A stretch of 12,360 nucleotides of DNA from Phycisphaerales bacterium (lineage in GTDB: Bacteria > Planctomycetota > Phycisphaerae > Phycisphaerales > Phycisphaeraceae), in contig JAAUTM010000008.1 of NCBI GenBank assembly GCA_012031455.1, positions 1 through 12,360 on the forward strand. The letters are read 5' to 3'. How positions within the stretch are numbered: the first letter of the stretch is position 1; each line of letters begins with the position of its first letter. This document shows, piece after piece, positions 1 through 9,551 of the stretch. A program made the translations under genes and the position numbers. The notes beneath the pieces were generated by a model that was not told the origin of the DNA, ran no database searches, and was given only the letters and a program-made list of their open reading frames with translations.

Positions 1-1453
1 GTATTATCACGATGGTATCAGCGCGGGTTTGTGGATTGGCAGCATCGTCAGTACTTACCCGAGGACTGGGAACTTTCGCTGGAGTTCGGCTATGCCTCGG
101 ACCCGATGTTTCTGGACTCCTTATTCCGGGACCTTGGTGCCAGTGATAAGCAGTGGGAGACATCCGCGTACCTGAAGAAACAGCAGGATGACTGGGCGTT
201 CACGGTGCTGACCAGTTACGACATCAACGACTTCACCACGCAGGCCACGACACTGCAATCGCCGGGGTATGTCGTCGATAAGTTGCCGGAGATCGGGTAC
301 CACATGATCGGCACGAGTTTCTGGGAAGATCGGCTGACCTATTTCGGGGAAACCCGGCTGTCACGCATGCAGATCACACCGGGCAATGACAACCCCGCAC
401 AACGCGGGTTCACCAACCTGCAAAGCATCAATCGTTTTGGCATCCCGCTGGCGACAACCAGTTTTGCCAACCATGTTGAGAACACGCTGAACATCCCCAC
501 AGACTGGCGCTACCGGGTGGATACACGGCATGAGGTGGCGGCCCCGGTCAAACTCGGCACCATCAATGCCACGCCATACGTCGTAGGCCGGGTGACGGCT
601 TATGACAACGATTTCCAGGCCTTTGCCGGTGAAGATGATCAGGTTCGACTCATGGGGCAGGTGGGTACACGGTTTCACACTCAGTTTTCGGCGACCTATG
701 ACCAGGTGGAATCCAGCGTGCTGAACCTGCATCGGATGAGGCACATCCTTGAGCCAAGGGTGGATGTGTTCCATATCTATTCAAGTTACAACCCCGAAGA
801 CATCCCGGTGTATGACGATGATGTGGAAGGCTTGAGCGAAGGTTCGGGCATTCGCTGGGGCATGCGCAACACCTTGCAGACCCAGCGAGGCGGACCCGGC
901 CAGTGGCGCGATGTGGACTGGATGGTGCTGGATACCGATCTGGTGCATCGCTCCGGAGATGCCCCCACCAACGCTGCGATTGCCCGTTACTTTGGATACC
1001 GACCGGAATACAGCCTGGGCGGCAACCACTTCTACAGCAACCTGCTCTGGTCCATCACCGACCATCTGGCCAGCGTGGTGGAAATCATTCATAACTTTGA
1101 CAGCAACCAGCTTGCCAGCGCCGGTAGGTTTGTCGATGCATCTGGACCCCCGGCTGATTCAAGGCATCAGCTATGTGGACATCGATCCACTGGGCGAAAA
1201 GTTGCTGGAATACAACCTGACCTATCAACTTACCACGCGCTATGCCCTGAGCATGACGTACACCTACGATGTCAACCGCAGCGAATCACGCGAAGTGCGC
1301 GGTGCGCTGGAACGAAAAATCCCCGGTTGGCGGCTGATTTTTGTGGGCAGCTACGACCTGATCGAGGATGAGCAGTTCATCGGCTTCCAACTCACCCCCG
1401 AAGGTTTGTCCACCGCCGGCTACATCACCCCTCTGGGCCTGCCGGAGGAGTAA
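1..1453 (+). CDS. lptD: LptD-like LPS-assembly outer-membrane protein, C-terminal part, frameshifted
   Basis: This is probably the C-terminal beta-barrel region of LptD (OstA/Imp), the outer-membrane protein that inserts lipopolysaccharide into the outer leaflet. The gene enters from the left edge, so its N-terminal periplasmic domain is missing. What is visible is barrel-like: alternating polar and aromatic residues, and the stretch HRQYLPEDWELSLEFGYASD near the left edge, which resembles the start of the LptD barrel as I know it (dense W, Y and F, then YLKKQQDDWAF). The reading starts in frame 1 and continues in frame 2 from about position 1123, where ASAG joins VGLSMHLDPRLIQGISYV; one extra base (or two missing) explains this. 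It ends in TAA at 1451-1453. Another missing base near 20-27 is possible, because frame 2 there reads YYHDGISA. A folding factor follows 137 bp downstream. The family call is from pattern memory; another large outer-membrane barrel is the main alternative. Confidence 0.65.
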
Positions 1454-1477
1454 TCGCATCAACGGCTTGCTCATAGA

Positions 1478-1530
1478 TGGCACCCGACACCCAGATGTGT
1501 GGCACCCGGTATCCAGATGTGTGGCACCCC
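1478..1530. repeat. Tandem direct repeat, 22-bp period, about 2.4 copies
   Basis: The core TGGCACCC begins at 1478, 1500 and 1522, exactly 22 bp apart. Two full units (1478-1499 and 1500-1521) differ at three positions, and the third is partial. The 17-mer CCAGATGTGTGGCACCC is repeated perfectly at 1491-1507 and 1513-1529. The array fills much of the gap between the LptD-like gene and the folding factor and is non-coding in the intact reading of both neighbours. It may be a dispersed intergenic repeat of this genome or a small binding-site array; the sequence alone does not decide. Confidence 0.8.
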
Positions 1531-1539
1531 AAATCCGGT

Positions 1540-1545
1540 TATACT
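1540..1545 (+). promoter_or_regulatory. Possible -10 box (TATACT) for the folding-factor gene
   Basis: TATACT matches the sigma-70-type -10 consensus at five of six positions and lies 45 bp before the ATG at 1591. There is no convincing -35 box at 17 bp; that place (1517-1522) falls inside the tandem repeat and reads ATGTGT. It is a weak candidate, given mainly because nothing else in this gap looks like a promoter. Confidence 0.22.
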
Positions 1546-1577
1546 GATTCACTTTCGATGCTTTGAAATGATGATTT

Positions 1578-1581
1578 GGAG
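1578..1581 (+). promoter_or_regulatory. Ribosome binding site GGAG choosing the ATG at 1591
   Basis: GGAG lies nine bases before ATG at 1591. This supports 1591, not the upstream in-frame TTG at 1576, as the true start; it also gives a protein opening MFKFFRQYQSYLL, a natural start for a membrane-anchored protein. Confidence 0.6.
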
Positions 1582-1590
1582 ACTGCGGAA

Positions 1591-3672
1591 ATGTTCAAGT
1601 TTTTCCGTCAATATCAATCGTACCTGCTGGTGGTGGGCGGGTCCCTGCTGATGATTGTTTTCCTGATTGAGCCAGCGCTGCGGATGTTCAGTCCCAGCCG
1701 CGAGAAAATGGTCATCGGCCGGTTGGATGGTGCCAAGATCACCTTCGGCGATCAGGACACCGCCGGTGCGGACCTTTATGTACTGGATCGTCTGGGAATC
1801 TGGCCCAATGCGCGTGAAGCCATCGAGCCGTTGGCGTGGATGCTGGCGATGCATGATGCTCGCAAGCACGGGCTTGAAGTCGGTCAATTGGAAATCAGTC
1901 AGATGCTGGCCTTGCGCGGGCTGGATGAAATCGCCTTGAAAAACACAGCGATTCAGATGGGGGTTTCCACCGGACTCATCCGGCGTGCGGTGGGGCACTG
2001 GCTGCTGGTGGAAGAGTATCAGGAACTGGCGCTGGGTTTGCGCACCGTATCACCTCTGGCGCGAACGCAGGCGATGTTGCAGGCCCAGCAGCTTCAGAAC
2101 CAGGCCTATGCCCAGATCAGCAAGACCATGGAGGAAGGCGGCTCGGCTGCCAACATTTCCCCCGCAGCACGGCAGGCCGTGGAACAATCCATGCTCGAAG
2201 CCAGCCAGTTGGCGTGGTCAGTCACCCCATCACCAAGACTCAGTCAGCCTCTGGTACAACACTTCCTTCACGATCAGGGTGCCAAGGTTCGCCTGTCGCT
2301 GGTGCGTATTCCTGCGGAACGTTCCAAGGACAAGTTCCCCGCGCCTCGTGAGGCCGAGTTGATGAGCTTGTTTGAGGAATACAAAGATATCTTGCCCGGT
2401 GAAGGCAAGCCTTATGGTTTTGGCTATCGGCAGCCCAACCGGGTGAAGCTGGAATATCTTGAAATCGTGCCTGCTTCGCTGATGTCGGCGGTGCAGGTGG
2501 ATGAGGCCGATGCTTTGGCGTATTACCAGGCGAACAAAACAGCAATACCTGCCTGCCAACATGCAGGTGGGTGAAGTGAAGGTGGTGGATGAGAATCCGC
2601 TGCCCTACGCACAGGTTAGAACGCAGATCATCGCCGAGCTTCGCCAAAAGCGAGCCGGGGAACTCGGATCACGATTGCTCAAGGAAGCTCAGGGGATTTT
2701 GGAAGAAGACTCCCGCAAGCTGCCCAAGGCCGGGGGGTACTGGGATACCAGCGGCTGGGTCCCCAAGTCCCTGGCACAGGTGGCTGCGGAGCTTCAGGAT
2801 AATTTCAAGGTGCTGCCCACGGTGGTACGGCTGGATGGAAACTGGTTGACCCCGGATCAACTGGCCCAATTGCCGGGCATCGGATCAAGCCGGGTGTACG
2901 GCGGAGCCAATCAAACCCTGCGTCAACAGCACCGCTTCACGGATTATGTCATGAGTGCCCGGGAGCTTTCCCCTTCTCCCGAGAACCCGCTTTTGACGAT
3001 GCGTTTGCAGACCAGCATCGCTGCGGACCCGATGGTGGAGTGAACAAAATCATCTTTATCTTTCCGTCTCATCGCTGCTGAGCCAGCCCGCAGTCCTGCT
3101 TCATTGGATGAAGTATCGTTCCGCAGGTGGAGCGAGATGCCCGCTTGCTCACAGCCTATCAAAGCCTGTCGCAGGACACTGATTCATGGTTGCAGCGACT
3201 CGAGACACAGAATCTGGATGAACTGGCTCAGAGCCTGGGGCTTGTGCGTAAAACCACGGGTTCTTTCCAGCGGCGTGAGGTGCGAGCAGAACAACTGACG
3301 GTGCCAGCGATCCCCGGTTTGGAAGCTGCTGATACCTTCACGGATCAAGCGTTTGTGGACATGGTTTTTGACCGTGCGGAAACCCTGGCCCAGGGGGATG
3401 GGGTGCTTGCCACGGTGCGGAGCGGGCGCAGTCTGGCGATACCCGTGGCTTCGAAATTGAGTCTGTATCTGGTGACCATCGAGGATTTCCTGCCGATGAA
3501 TCAGCGTGAATACGATCAGACTCTTTCGATGTACCCACGCATCGCCATGTGGATTCACCAGCTATTGACCGGGGAGGTAAACACGGAACCCCTGGCGCTG
3601 GGACCGCTCAAAAAGCGAACTGGATTTGTGGAAGAAGGCCGAAGTGCTGAGGATGAAGAGAGTCAGCCCTGA
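1591..3672 (+). CDS. SurA/PpiD-like membrane-anchored periplasmic folding factor, frameshifted
   Basis: About 693 residues once frames are joined. Residues 1-35 are a short cytoplasmic tail and one membrane segment (around SYLLVVGGSLLMIVFLIEPAL), as in PpiD, so the body is periplasmic. The next part is helical and resembles the SurA N-terminal chaperone domain; FGYRQPNRVKLEYLEI followed by ADALAYYQANK is the kind of stretch seen in SurA/PpiD proteins. I see no clear parvulin catalytic core, so it may be a chaperone without isomerase activity. The reading is broken near 2536-2539 (extra A in an A run; NK joins QQYLPANMQVGEV), near 3041 (one base missing), near 3061-3063 (extra T) and near 3118-3124 (one missing). 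Between the last two, frame 2 reads FRLIAAEPARSPASLDEV, then VERDARLLTAYQ resumes in frame 1. Stop TGA at 3670-3672. It probably helps fold outer-membrane proteins such as the barrel encoded upstream. Confidence 0.7.
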
Positions 3673-3710
3673 GCATTCCCAGCCATCCACGACGAACCAA
3701 TCAGGAATGC
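3673..3710. repeat. Short inverted repeat directly after the folding-factor stop
   Basis: GCATTCC (3673-3679) pairs perfectly with GGAATGC (3704-3710) across a 24-base loop, starting at the base after the stop codon. It could be a weak transcription terminator before the glycan cassette, but there is no T run after it. The rest of the 152-bp gap to the next gene holds nothing clear except a possible -10 box. Confidence 0.3.
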
Positions 3711-3780
3711 CCTGAGCACAACCTCACCCACGGCTGATGATCAGTTGAGGAAATGGCTCGTTGAAATGTTCTGGATCGGG

Positions 3781-3786
3781 TATGAT
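3781..3786 (+). promoter_or_regulatory. Possible -10 box (TATGAT) ahead of the glycan cassette
   Basis: TATGAT lies 39 bp before the ATG at 3825 and differs from TATAAT at one position. TTGAAA at 3761-3766 would be a good -35 box but the spacing is only 14 bp, shorter than usual. It is the best promoter candidate in this gap and would drive the genes from 3825 onward. Confidence 0.25.
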
Positions 3787-3824
3787 GACGGGACGTTGAG
3801 GACATTTTTGTATCCCCACCCACC

Positions 3825-6463
3825 ATGGCCACACCGGCTGCTTCCAATACAACCAGCACTCAGCCAACTCCGGCTCGCGGTTTTACCCGACCGGTAGTGC
3901 GCGGGAAATTTCTCTGGGTCGGGAATGAAAAGTTTTACATCAAGGGCGTGACCTACGGCCGTTTGCCCCGGACAGCTACGGCAATGAATACGGGCGACCG
4001 CTCAGGTCGATGCCGACTTCGCAGCGATCATGGCTGCGGGCATCAATACCGTCCGAACCTACACCATCCCGCCACGCTGGTTGCTGGACCTTGCCCAAAA
4101 GCACGGCCTGCGGGTCATGGTGGGATTGCCCTGGGAAGAACACGTCGCATTTCTGGATGACCGCAAACTCGCCCGTGACATTCTGGATCGTTGCCGGAAG
4201 ATGGTGCGAACCTGTTCGGGGCACCCGGCTTTGCTGGCATTTACCATCGGCAATGAAATTCCCTCCAGCATCGTGCGCTGGCACGGCGCCCGGAAGGTGG
4301 AGCGGTATCTGCACCGGCTCTATCGCATGGTCAAGCGTGAAGACGCGCACTGCCTGGTGACCTACGTCAACTTCCCCACGACGGAATACCTGCGCCTGCC
4401 GTTTCTGGATTTCGTCAGTTTCAACGTGTACCTCGAAGACTGGGACAAGCTCACCCGCTACCTTGCGAAGCTGCAAAGCCACGCGGGGGATCGGCCCCTG
4501 ATCATGGCCGAACTCGGACTCGACAGCCTGCGCAACGGCGAGGAAAAGCAGGCAGCTTCCCTGGCATGGCAATTACGAACAGGCTTTGATGCCGGTTGTG
4601 CCGGGGTGTTCGTCTTTGCCTGGACAGACCAGTGGTATCGCGGCGGAGCGGAGATCACCGATTGGGCCTTCGGCCTGACCACCCGTGACCGTAAGCCCAA
4701 ACCAGCACTGGAAGCGGTGAAAAAAGTTTATTCGGAGGTGCCCTTTCCCGCCGATCGTCAGTGGCCGCGCATCAGCGTGGTCGTGTGTACCTACAACGGC
4801 AAACGGCTGATCCGTGATTGTTGCGAAGGTCTGCGTGAACTGACTTACCCCGATTTTGAAGTGCTGGTCATTGACGATGGCTCGACCGACGGGGTGGGCG
4901 AGATCCCCAAAGAATACGGCTTCATGGTGATTCGCACCCCCAATCAGGGGCTGTCCCGTGCCCGCAACGTCGGCATGGAAAACGCCACCGGGGAGATCAT
5001 TGCCTATCTGGATGATGATGCCCGGCCAGACCCGCACTGGCTGCATTACCTGGCCCATACTTACATGACCAGCAACCATGTGGCGGTGGGCGGCCCCAAC
5101 ATTCCCCCACCGGGTGATGGTCCGATTGCCGACTGCGTGGCCAATTCTCCGGGCGGTCCGATCCATGTGCTGATCACCGATGAAATCGCCGAGCACATTC
5201 CCGGTTGTAATTTTTCGGTACGGCGGGATGCCTTGCTGGCGGTGCAGGGCTTTGACGGGACCTTCCGCATAGCCGGGGACGATGTGGATTGCTGCTGGCG
5301 ACTGCAGGACACCGGGGGAACCATCGGCTTTTCACCGGCAGCGATGGTCTGGCATCATCGTCGTAATTCGATGAAGGCATATCTCAAACAACAGACCAAC
5401 TACGGCCGGGCCGAGGCGATGTTGGAAAAGAAATGGCCGGGCAAATACAACGCCGCGGGACACATACCCTGGATCGGTCGCATCTACGGACGTGGGGCCT
5501 TGCAGATGTTCCGTCTGGCACCGGGACGGATTATCAGGGCATGTGGGGGCTGGCACCGTTTCAGTCACTTTACGAACCTGCCCCGGATATTTTCAGCATG
5601 TTGCCAGCCATGCCAGACTGGTATCTGGTGATCGCGGCCCTGGCAGTGATTTCATTCATGGGCACCTTCTGGCCGCCCTGCTGCTGGCATTTCCGTTACT
5701 GCTTCTGGCATTGATGGCGCCGCTCTGTCAGGCTGCGATGGGGGGCGTGCGTGCGGTTTTCATCAACCGTGAAAAGGTGATGTCCAAACAGCTTGGTAAA
5801 CATGCCCTGACGGCTCTCCTGCATCTGCTGCAACCGATGGTGCGGTTTTATGGTCGAACCCTGTTGGGGCTTCATCCGCTGCGTCACCGTGGCAACAGTC
5901 ATTTTGTGATTCCCCGCATGCAGCGTCTGGCTCTGTGGCGGGAAACCTGGAGCAGCCCGGAGCAGCACCTATTGGCGATTGAGGATGCACTGGAGAGAAA
6001 TGGTGCGGCCGTCCGCCGTGGCGGCGACTACGACCATTGGGATATGCGCGTGTCAGGCGGGCTGTTGGGAGGGGCACGGCTGCGCATGGCCATCGAGGAA
6101 CATGGCCAGGGTCGTCAGCAACTATTGTTTCGAATCTGGCCCACATGGTCACCAGTGGGACTGGGCATGATCGTGTTGTTTGTCATGCTGGCCTGGCTGG
6201 CGGGGATCTTTGCCTGGCATGCGGGGAATTACCTTGCGTATGTCCCGGCGATGGTGCTGGGTCTTGCTGCGGGGTTCGGGTCGCTCAAGGCTTACCGGGA
6301 AGCAGGGGCAGCATTGGGCGCCATCGTCGCGCTGGTCTGCCCCGTGGTGAAGGCTGTGCAGGATCAGCCGACACCCGCTCCGCTTCCCGTGCAGGAGGAC
6401 CAGCAACCCAAAGATTCCATGTCCCCTATCGAGCCAGCGAGCGATGCAGGCAACAAAGTGTGA
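3825..6463 (+). CDS. Glycoside hydrolase-like / GT2 glycosyltransferase fusion membrane protein, frameshifted
   Basis: About 880 residues after joining frames. Residues 25-305 resemble a GH2/GH5-type TIM barrel (clan A): FYIKGVTYG near the start, the acid/base glutamate in GNEIPSS (about residue 145, codon 4255) and a candidate nucleophile in MAELGLDS (about 230, codon 4510). From about 317 a GT2 domain begins, ISVVVCTYNG, with DDGS (about 351), DDD in YLDDDARPD (about 397), GDDVDCCWRLQ (about 486) and a terminal KQQTNYGRAE replacing QxxRW. Hydrophobic segments follow at about 595-640 and 775-845, so the enzyme is probably membrane-bound. Single missing bases explain breaks near 3960, 4002, 5532 and 5666; between the first two, frame 2 reads APDSYGNEYGRP. 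Stop TGA at 6461-6463. The ATG at 3825 lacks a clear Shine-Dalgarno site. The hydrolase domain may trim or transfer the glycan the GT2 domain makes; substrate unknown. Confidence 0.8.
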
Positions 6464-6485
6464 GAGCTGATGTCGGCCCGTAGCC

Positions 6486-8249
6486 ATGAACACCCGTAGC
6501 AACATCACCACGCTCAAACGCATGCTTCAACTGGGTCGGCCGATGGGGCCGCAACTGATTGCGATTTTTCTATTGGATCAGTTCACCTGGGTTTTGATAC
6601 TCGCCTCACCCCTGCCCGTGGCGATGGTGCTCAACGTAGTCACGGACAAACCGGCATTGCCTGATTGGTTATTAAATCTGGTACCCGGTCAGTGGGACAA
6701 GATGGGGTTCGTATTGCTGGCGGTCATTCTGCAACTGGCACTGGCGATCCTGGCCATGGTGCAGGATGCCTTGCGCCACGTGCTATGCACCTACACCGGT
6801 GAACAGCTCACGCTGGCGTTTCGCTCCCGGCTCTTTGCCCACGCCCAGCGCCTGTCGCTTCATTTCACGATTCACGCGGGACCAGTGATTCGATCTACCG
6901 GATTCAGTACGACACACAGAGCATTCAGTGGATCATGATTTATGGCATCGGGCCGTTCTGCTCCGCATTGGTCTCGCTGCTGGCAATGTTCACGGTGCTT
7001 TGGCTGATCAGTTGGAAGCTGGCGCTGGTGGCGCTGGCGGTGGCCCCGCTGCTGGTGGTAATTCCCCGGCTCTTCCGAGGTTTGGGGGCACAACGCTACC
7101 GGGAGGTCAAGGAGCAGGAGGCTGATGCCCTCAAGGTGGTACAGGAAGTGCTCACCGCCATTCGCGTGGTCAAGGCTTTTGGTCGTGAGGACGATGAAAA
7201 ACAGCGGTTCATCCAACGCAGCCAATCAACCGTGCGTGCCAAGCTTCGGCTGGCACTGGCCGAAAGTGGACTGGCGGGTTGCATCAAGTTCACCACAGCA
7301 TTGGGGGCAGCAGTGGTGCTTTATTTTGTGCACGGGACATTCTGGGAGGCAACCTCACCGCTGGTCACCTGTGGATGGTGATGAGCTACACCGCCCAGTT
7401 GTATGCCCCGCTGGAACAGATCACCCGCAAGATGGCGGACATCCAGTGGTCACTGGTCTCCGTGGACCGGGCGTTTGAACTGCTGGATGAATCTCCCGAT
7501 GTTCCTGAAAAAGCAGGCGCCCATACCTTGGACCGGGCACGTGGTGAAGTGCTGGTGCAAGGGGTGTCGTTTGCTTACGGGGGTGACCGCAACAATTCGG
7601 TGTTGCAGGATGCGGATCTGCAGGTGCAGGCTGGTGAGCGCATCGGCATCGTCGGACGGACCGGAGCGGGCAAGAGCACATTGGTATCGCTGCTGCTTCG
7701 CTTTTATGACCCATTGTCGGGCAGTGTGAAACTCGACGGCTTGGATGTACGGGATTACCAGCTCGAAGATCTGCGCAAGCAGTTTGCCATGGTGCTGCAG
7801 GAACCGGTACTTTTTTCCAGCAGCATCGCTGAGAACATCGCCTATTCCAAACCGAATGCTTCGATGCAGGAAATCATCGCCGCAGCACAGGCCGCACACG
7901 CCGATGAATTTATCCGGGCGTTCCCGCAGGGTTATGACACGCAGGTCGGTGAACGGGGCATGAGTCTTTCGGGGGGTGAGCGCCAGCGCATCAGTCTGGC
8001 CAGGGCGTTCCTCAAAGATGCACCGCTGCTGATCATGGACGAACCGACCAGTTCGGTGGATGTACAGACCGAGGCGAAATCATGGAAGCCATGCAGCGCC
8101 TCATGCAGGGGCGCACCTGTTTCCTGATCACGCATCGCCCCAGCACCTTGCGCTACTGCGATCGGGTGGTGGCTGTGGAGAACGGACGACTGGTGGAAAA
8201 GAGCCTGCGCGAAGCGATGAACGTGGTGGCTCAGGAGACCGGCGCATGA
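6486..8249 (+). CDS. Half-size type I ABC exporter (membrane domain plus ATPase), frameshifted
   Basis: About 588 residues, the normal size for an MsbA/NdvA-type half transporter that works as a homodimer. The N-terminal 330 residues carry the six-helix export domain, including the typical HDSRGTSDSIYRIQYD stretch after the first helices. The ATPase half has every expected motif: Walker A GRTGAGKST (from 7654), Q-loop VLQEPVLFSS, signature LSGGERQR (from 7966), Walker B LLIMDEPTSSVD (Asp 8038, Glu 8041) and the switch His in ITHRPSTL (8133). Three single missing bases break the frame near 6866, 7328 and 8076. It starts 22 bp after the fusion gene, and its stop overlaps the next start in ATGA at 8246-8249, so co-transcription is very likely. 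Given its neighbours, it probably exports a lipid-linked or oligosaccharide product across the inner membrane; lipid A-type export cannot be excluded. Confidence 0.92.
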
Positions 8250-9469
8250 GCCAGCGACTGCGTATTGCGGTGACCGGACTGGCAGCAACCTACCCTTTGG
8301 GCGGGGTGTTCTGGGATTATCTGCAATACCCGCTGGGCCTGCACCAGCTTGGTCATGAGGTGCTGTTCATCGAGGACACCGGCCAGTGGTGCTACGACCC
8401 GACGGTACAAACATTTGTGGGCGATGGCACAAACAATGCGAGGATACTGGCCGAGTCGATCAAGCGGGTCACGCCGGAGCTGGCCGACCGCTGGTTTTAC
8501 CGGGATGCGGAGAATCGATGTTTTGGACGCAACTGGGAGGAGGTAGCGGCATTCTGCAAAGGTGCTGATTTGTTTTGAACATCTCGGCGACCTGCTGGAT
8601 GCGCGAAGAATACTTTGCAGCACGGCGCGTGGCATTTATCGACAGCGACCCGATGTACACCCAGGCATCGATCCCCGATTACGCAGCGGGACATGTGGAT
8701 GAGCAGACACGCAAACGCATCGATGACATTCGTCGGCATGATGCGTTTTTCACCTTCGGGGAAAATATCGGAAAGCCCGATTGCAAGATACCCACGGAGA
8801 TATTTCACTGGCAGCCAACCCGTCAGCCGGTGGTGCTGGATCGGTTTGCAGATCATCGCCTGACGGTCAAGGATCGGCGCAGGCGCTGGCGACGGTGGCT
8901 TCGTGGGAGCCAGCGCAGAAAGGGCCGATGGTGCGCGGGGTGCAGTATTGGGGCAAGAGTGTGGAGTTCCAAAAGTTCATGGATTTACCGGGGAGATTGG
9001 CTGAGCTTTTGAAAGCAAACTATGAGCAGCAACCGCTGCCAGCCCTTGAACTGGCGATGTCGGGACGGGCACCCGTGGAGCAGTTGCGCAGCATGGGTTG
9101 GAGCATGGTGGACCCGACGACGGTGAGCAGCACGCCGGAGGATTACCGCAAGTATCTGGCCGGGGCCATGGGTGAATGGAGCGTGGCCAAGAACGCATAC
9201 GTGGCAGGTCGGACTGGCTGGTTCAGTTGCCGATCAGCTTGTTTTTTGGCGCTGGGTGTGCCAGTGGTGGTGCAGGACACGGGCTTTTCCAGTGTGATCC
9301 CGGCTGGGCATGGGATTCATGCTTTCACCGACATGAACAGCGCCCTGGCAGGGATTGAAAAGTTTTGACCGACCCCGAAGGCGAAGCGCAGGCTGCGTTG
9401 GATATCGCCCATGAATATTTTGATGCCGGAAAAGTGCTGGCGAAATTAATTGAAGATGCGCTGCGCTGA
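8246..9469 (+). CDS. Glycosyltransferase, family 1-like (copy A), frameshifted
   Basis: About 408 residues after frame joining. It looks like a GT-B-fold glycosyltransferase without signal peptide or membrane segments, so cytoplasmic. The N-terminal half has GGVFWDYLQYPLGLHQLGHEVLFIEDTG, FIDSDPMYTQ and FTFGENIGKP; the C-terminal half has WSVAKNAYVAGRTGWFS and GVPVVVQDTGFS, where nucleotide-sugar binding is expected in this fold. The next gene shares nearly all of these. The start ATG overlaps the exporter stop (ATGA). Breaks: a missing T in the T run 8573-8576 (DLF joins LNISATCWMREEY), one missing base near 8871 (TVK joins GSAQALATVASW), and a missing G near 9362 (EK joins VLTDPEGEAQ), which extends the protein to TGA 9467-9469. 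Donor and acceptor are unknown. The family call is from recognised pattern, not from a search. Confidence 0.72.
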
Positions 9470-9551
9470 ATAAGCTACGCCGAGCAAGCAGTGTCGAGTC
9501 GTTCGCAGGGCAAGGGGTGATTATTGGTTGGCATAGGGAACGAGAGTGATC

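Noticed and set aside
1478..1530. CRISPR array
   Set aside because: The units are 22 bp with no unique spacers of normal length, only about 2.4 copies, and there are no cas genes nearby.
2501..3043. Separate 180-residue plus-strand protein with its own start
   Set aside because: Its first residues are an out-of-frame reading of the preceding gene; after about 2540 it continues the folding-factor protein. It is a fragment, not a gene.
3976..5196. Long minus-strand ORFs opposite the GH-GT2 gene
   Set aside because: They show no recognisable domain and lie opposite strongly conserved motifs on the plus strand; they are antisense shadows favoured by the base composition.
5492..6463. Separate 323-residue membrane protein
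   Set aside because: Its first 55 residues or so are a shadow of the GT2 frame. The real part continues the fusion protein after one missing base near 5666.
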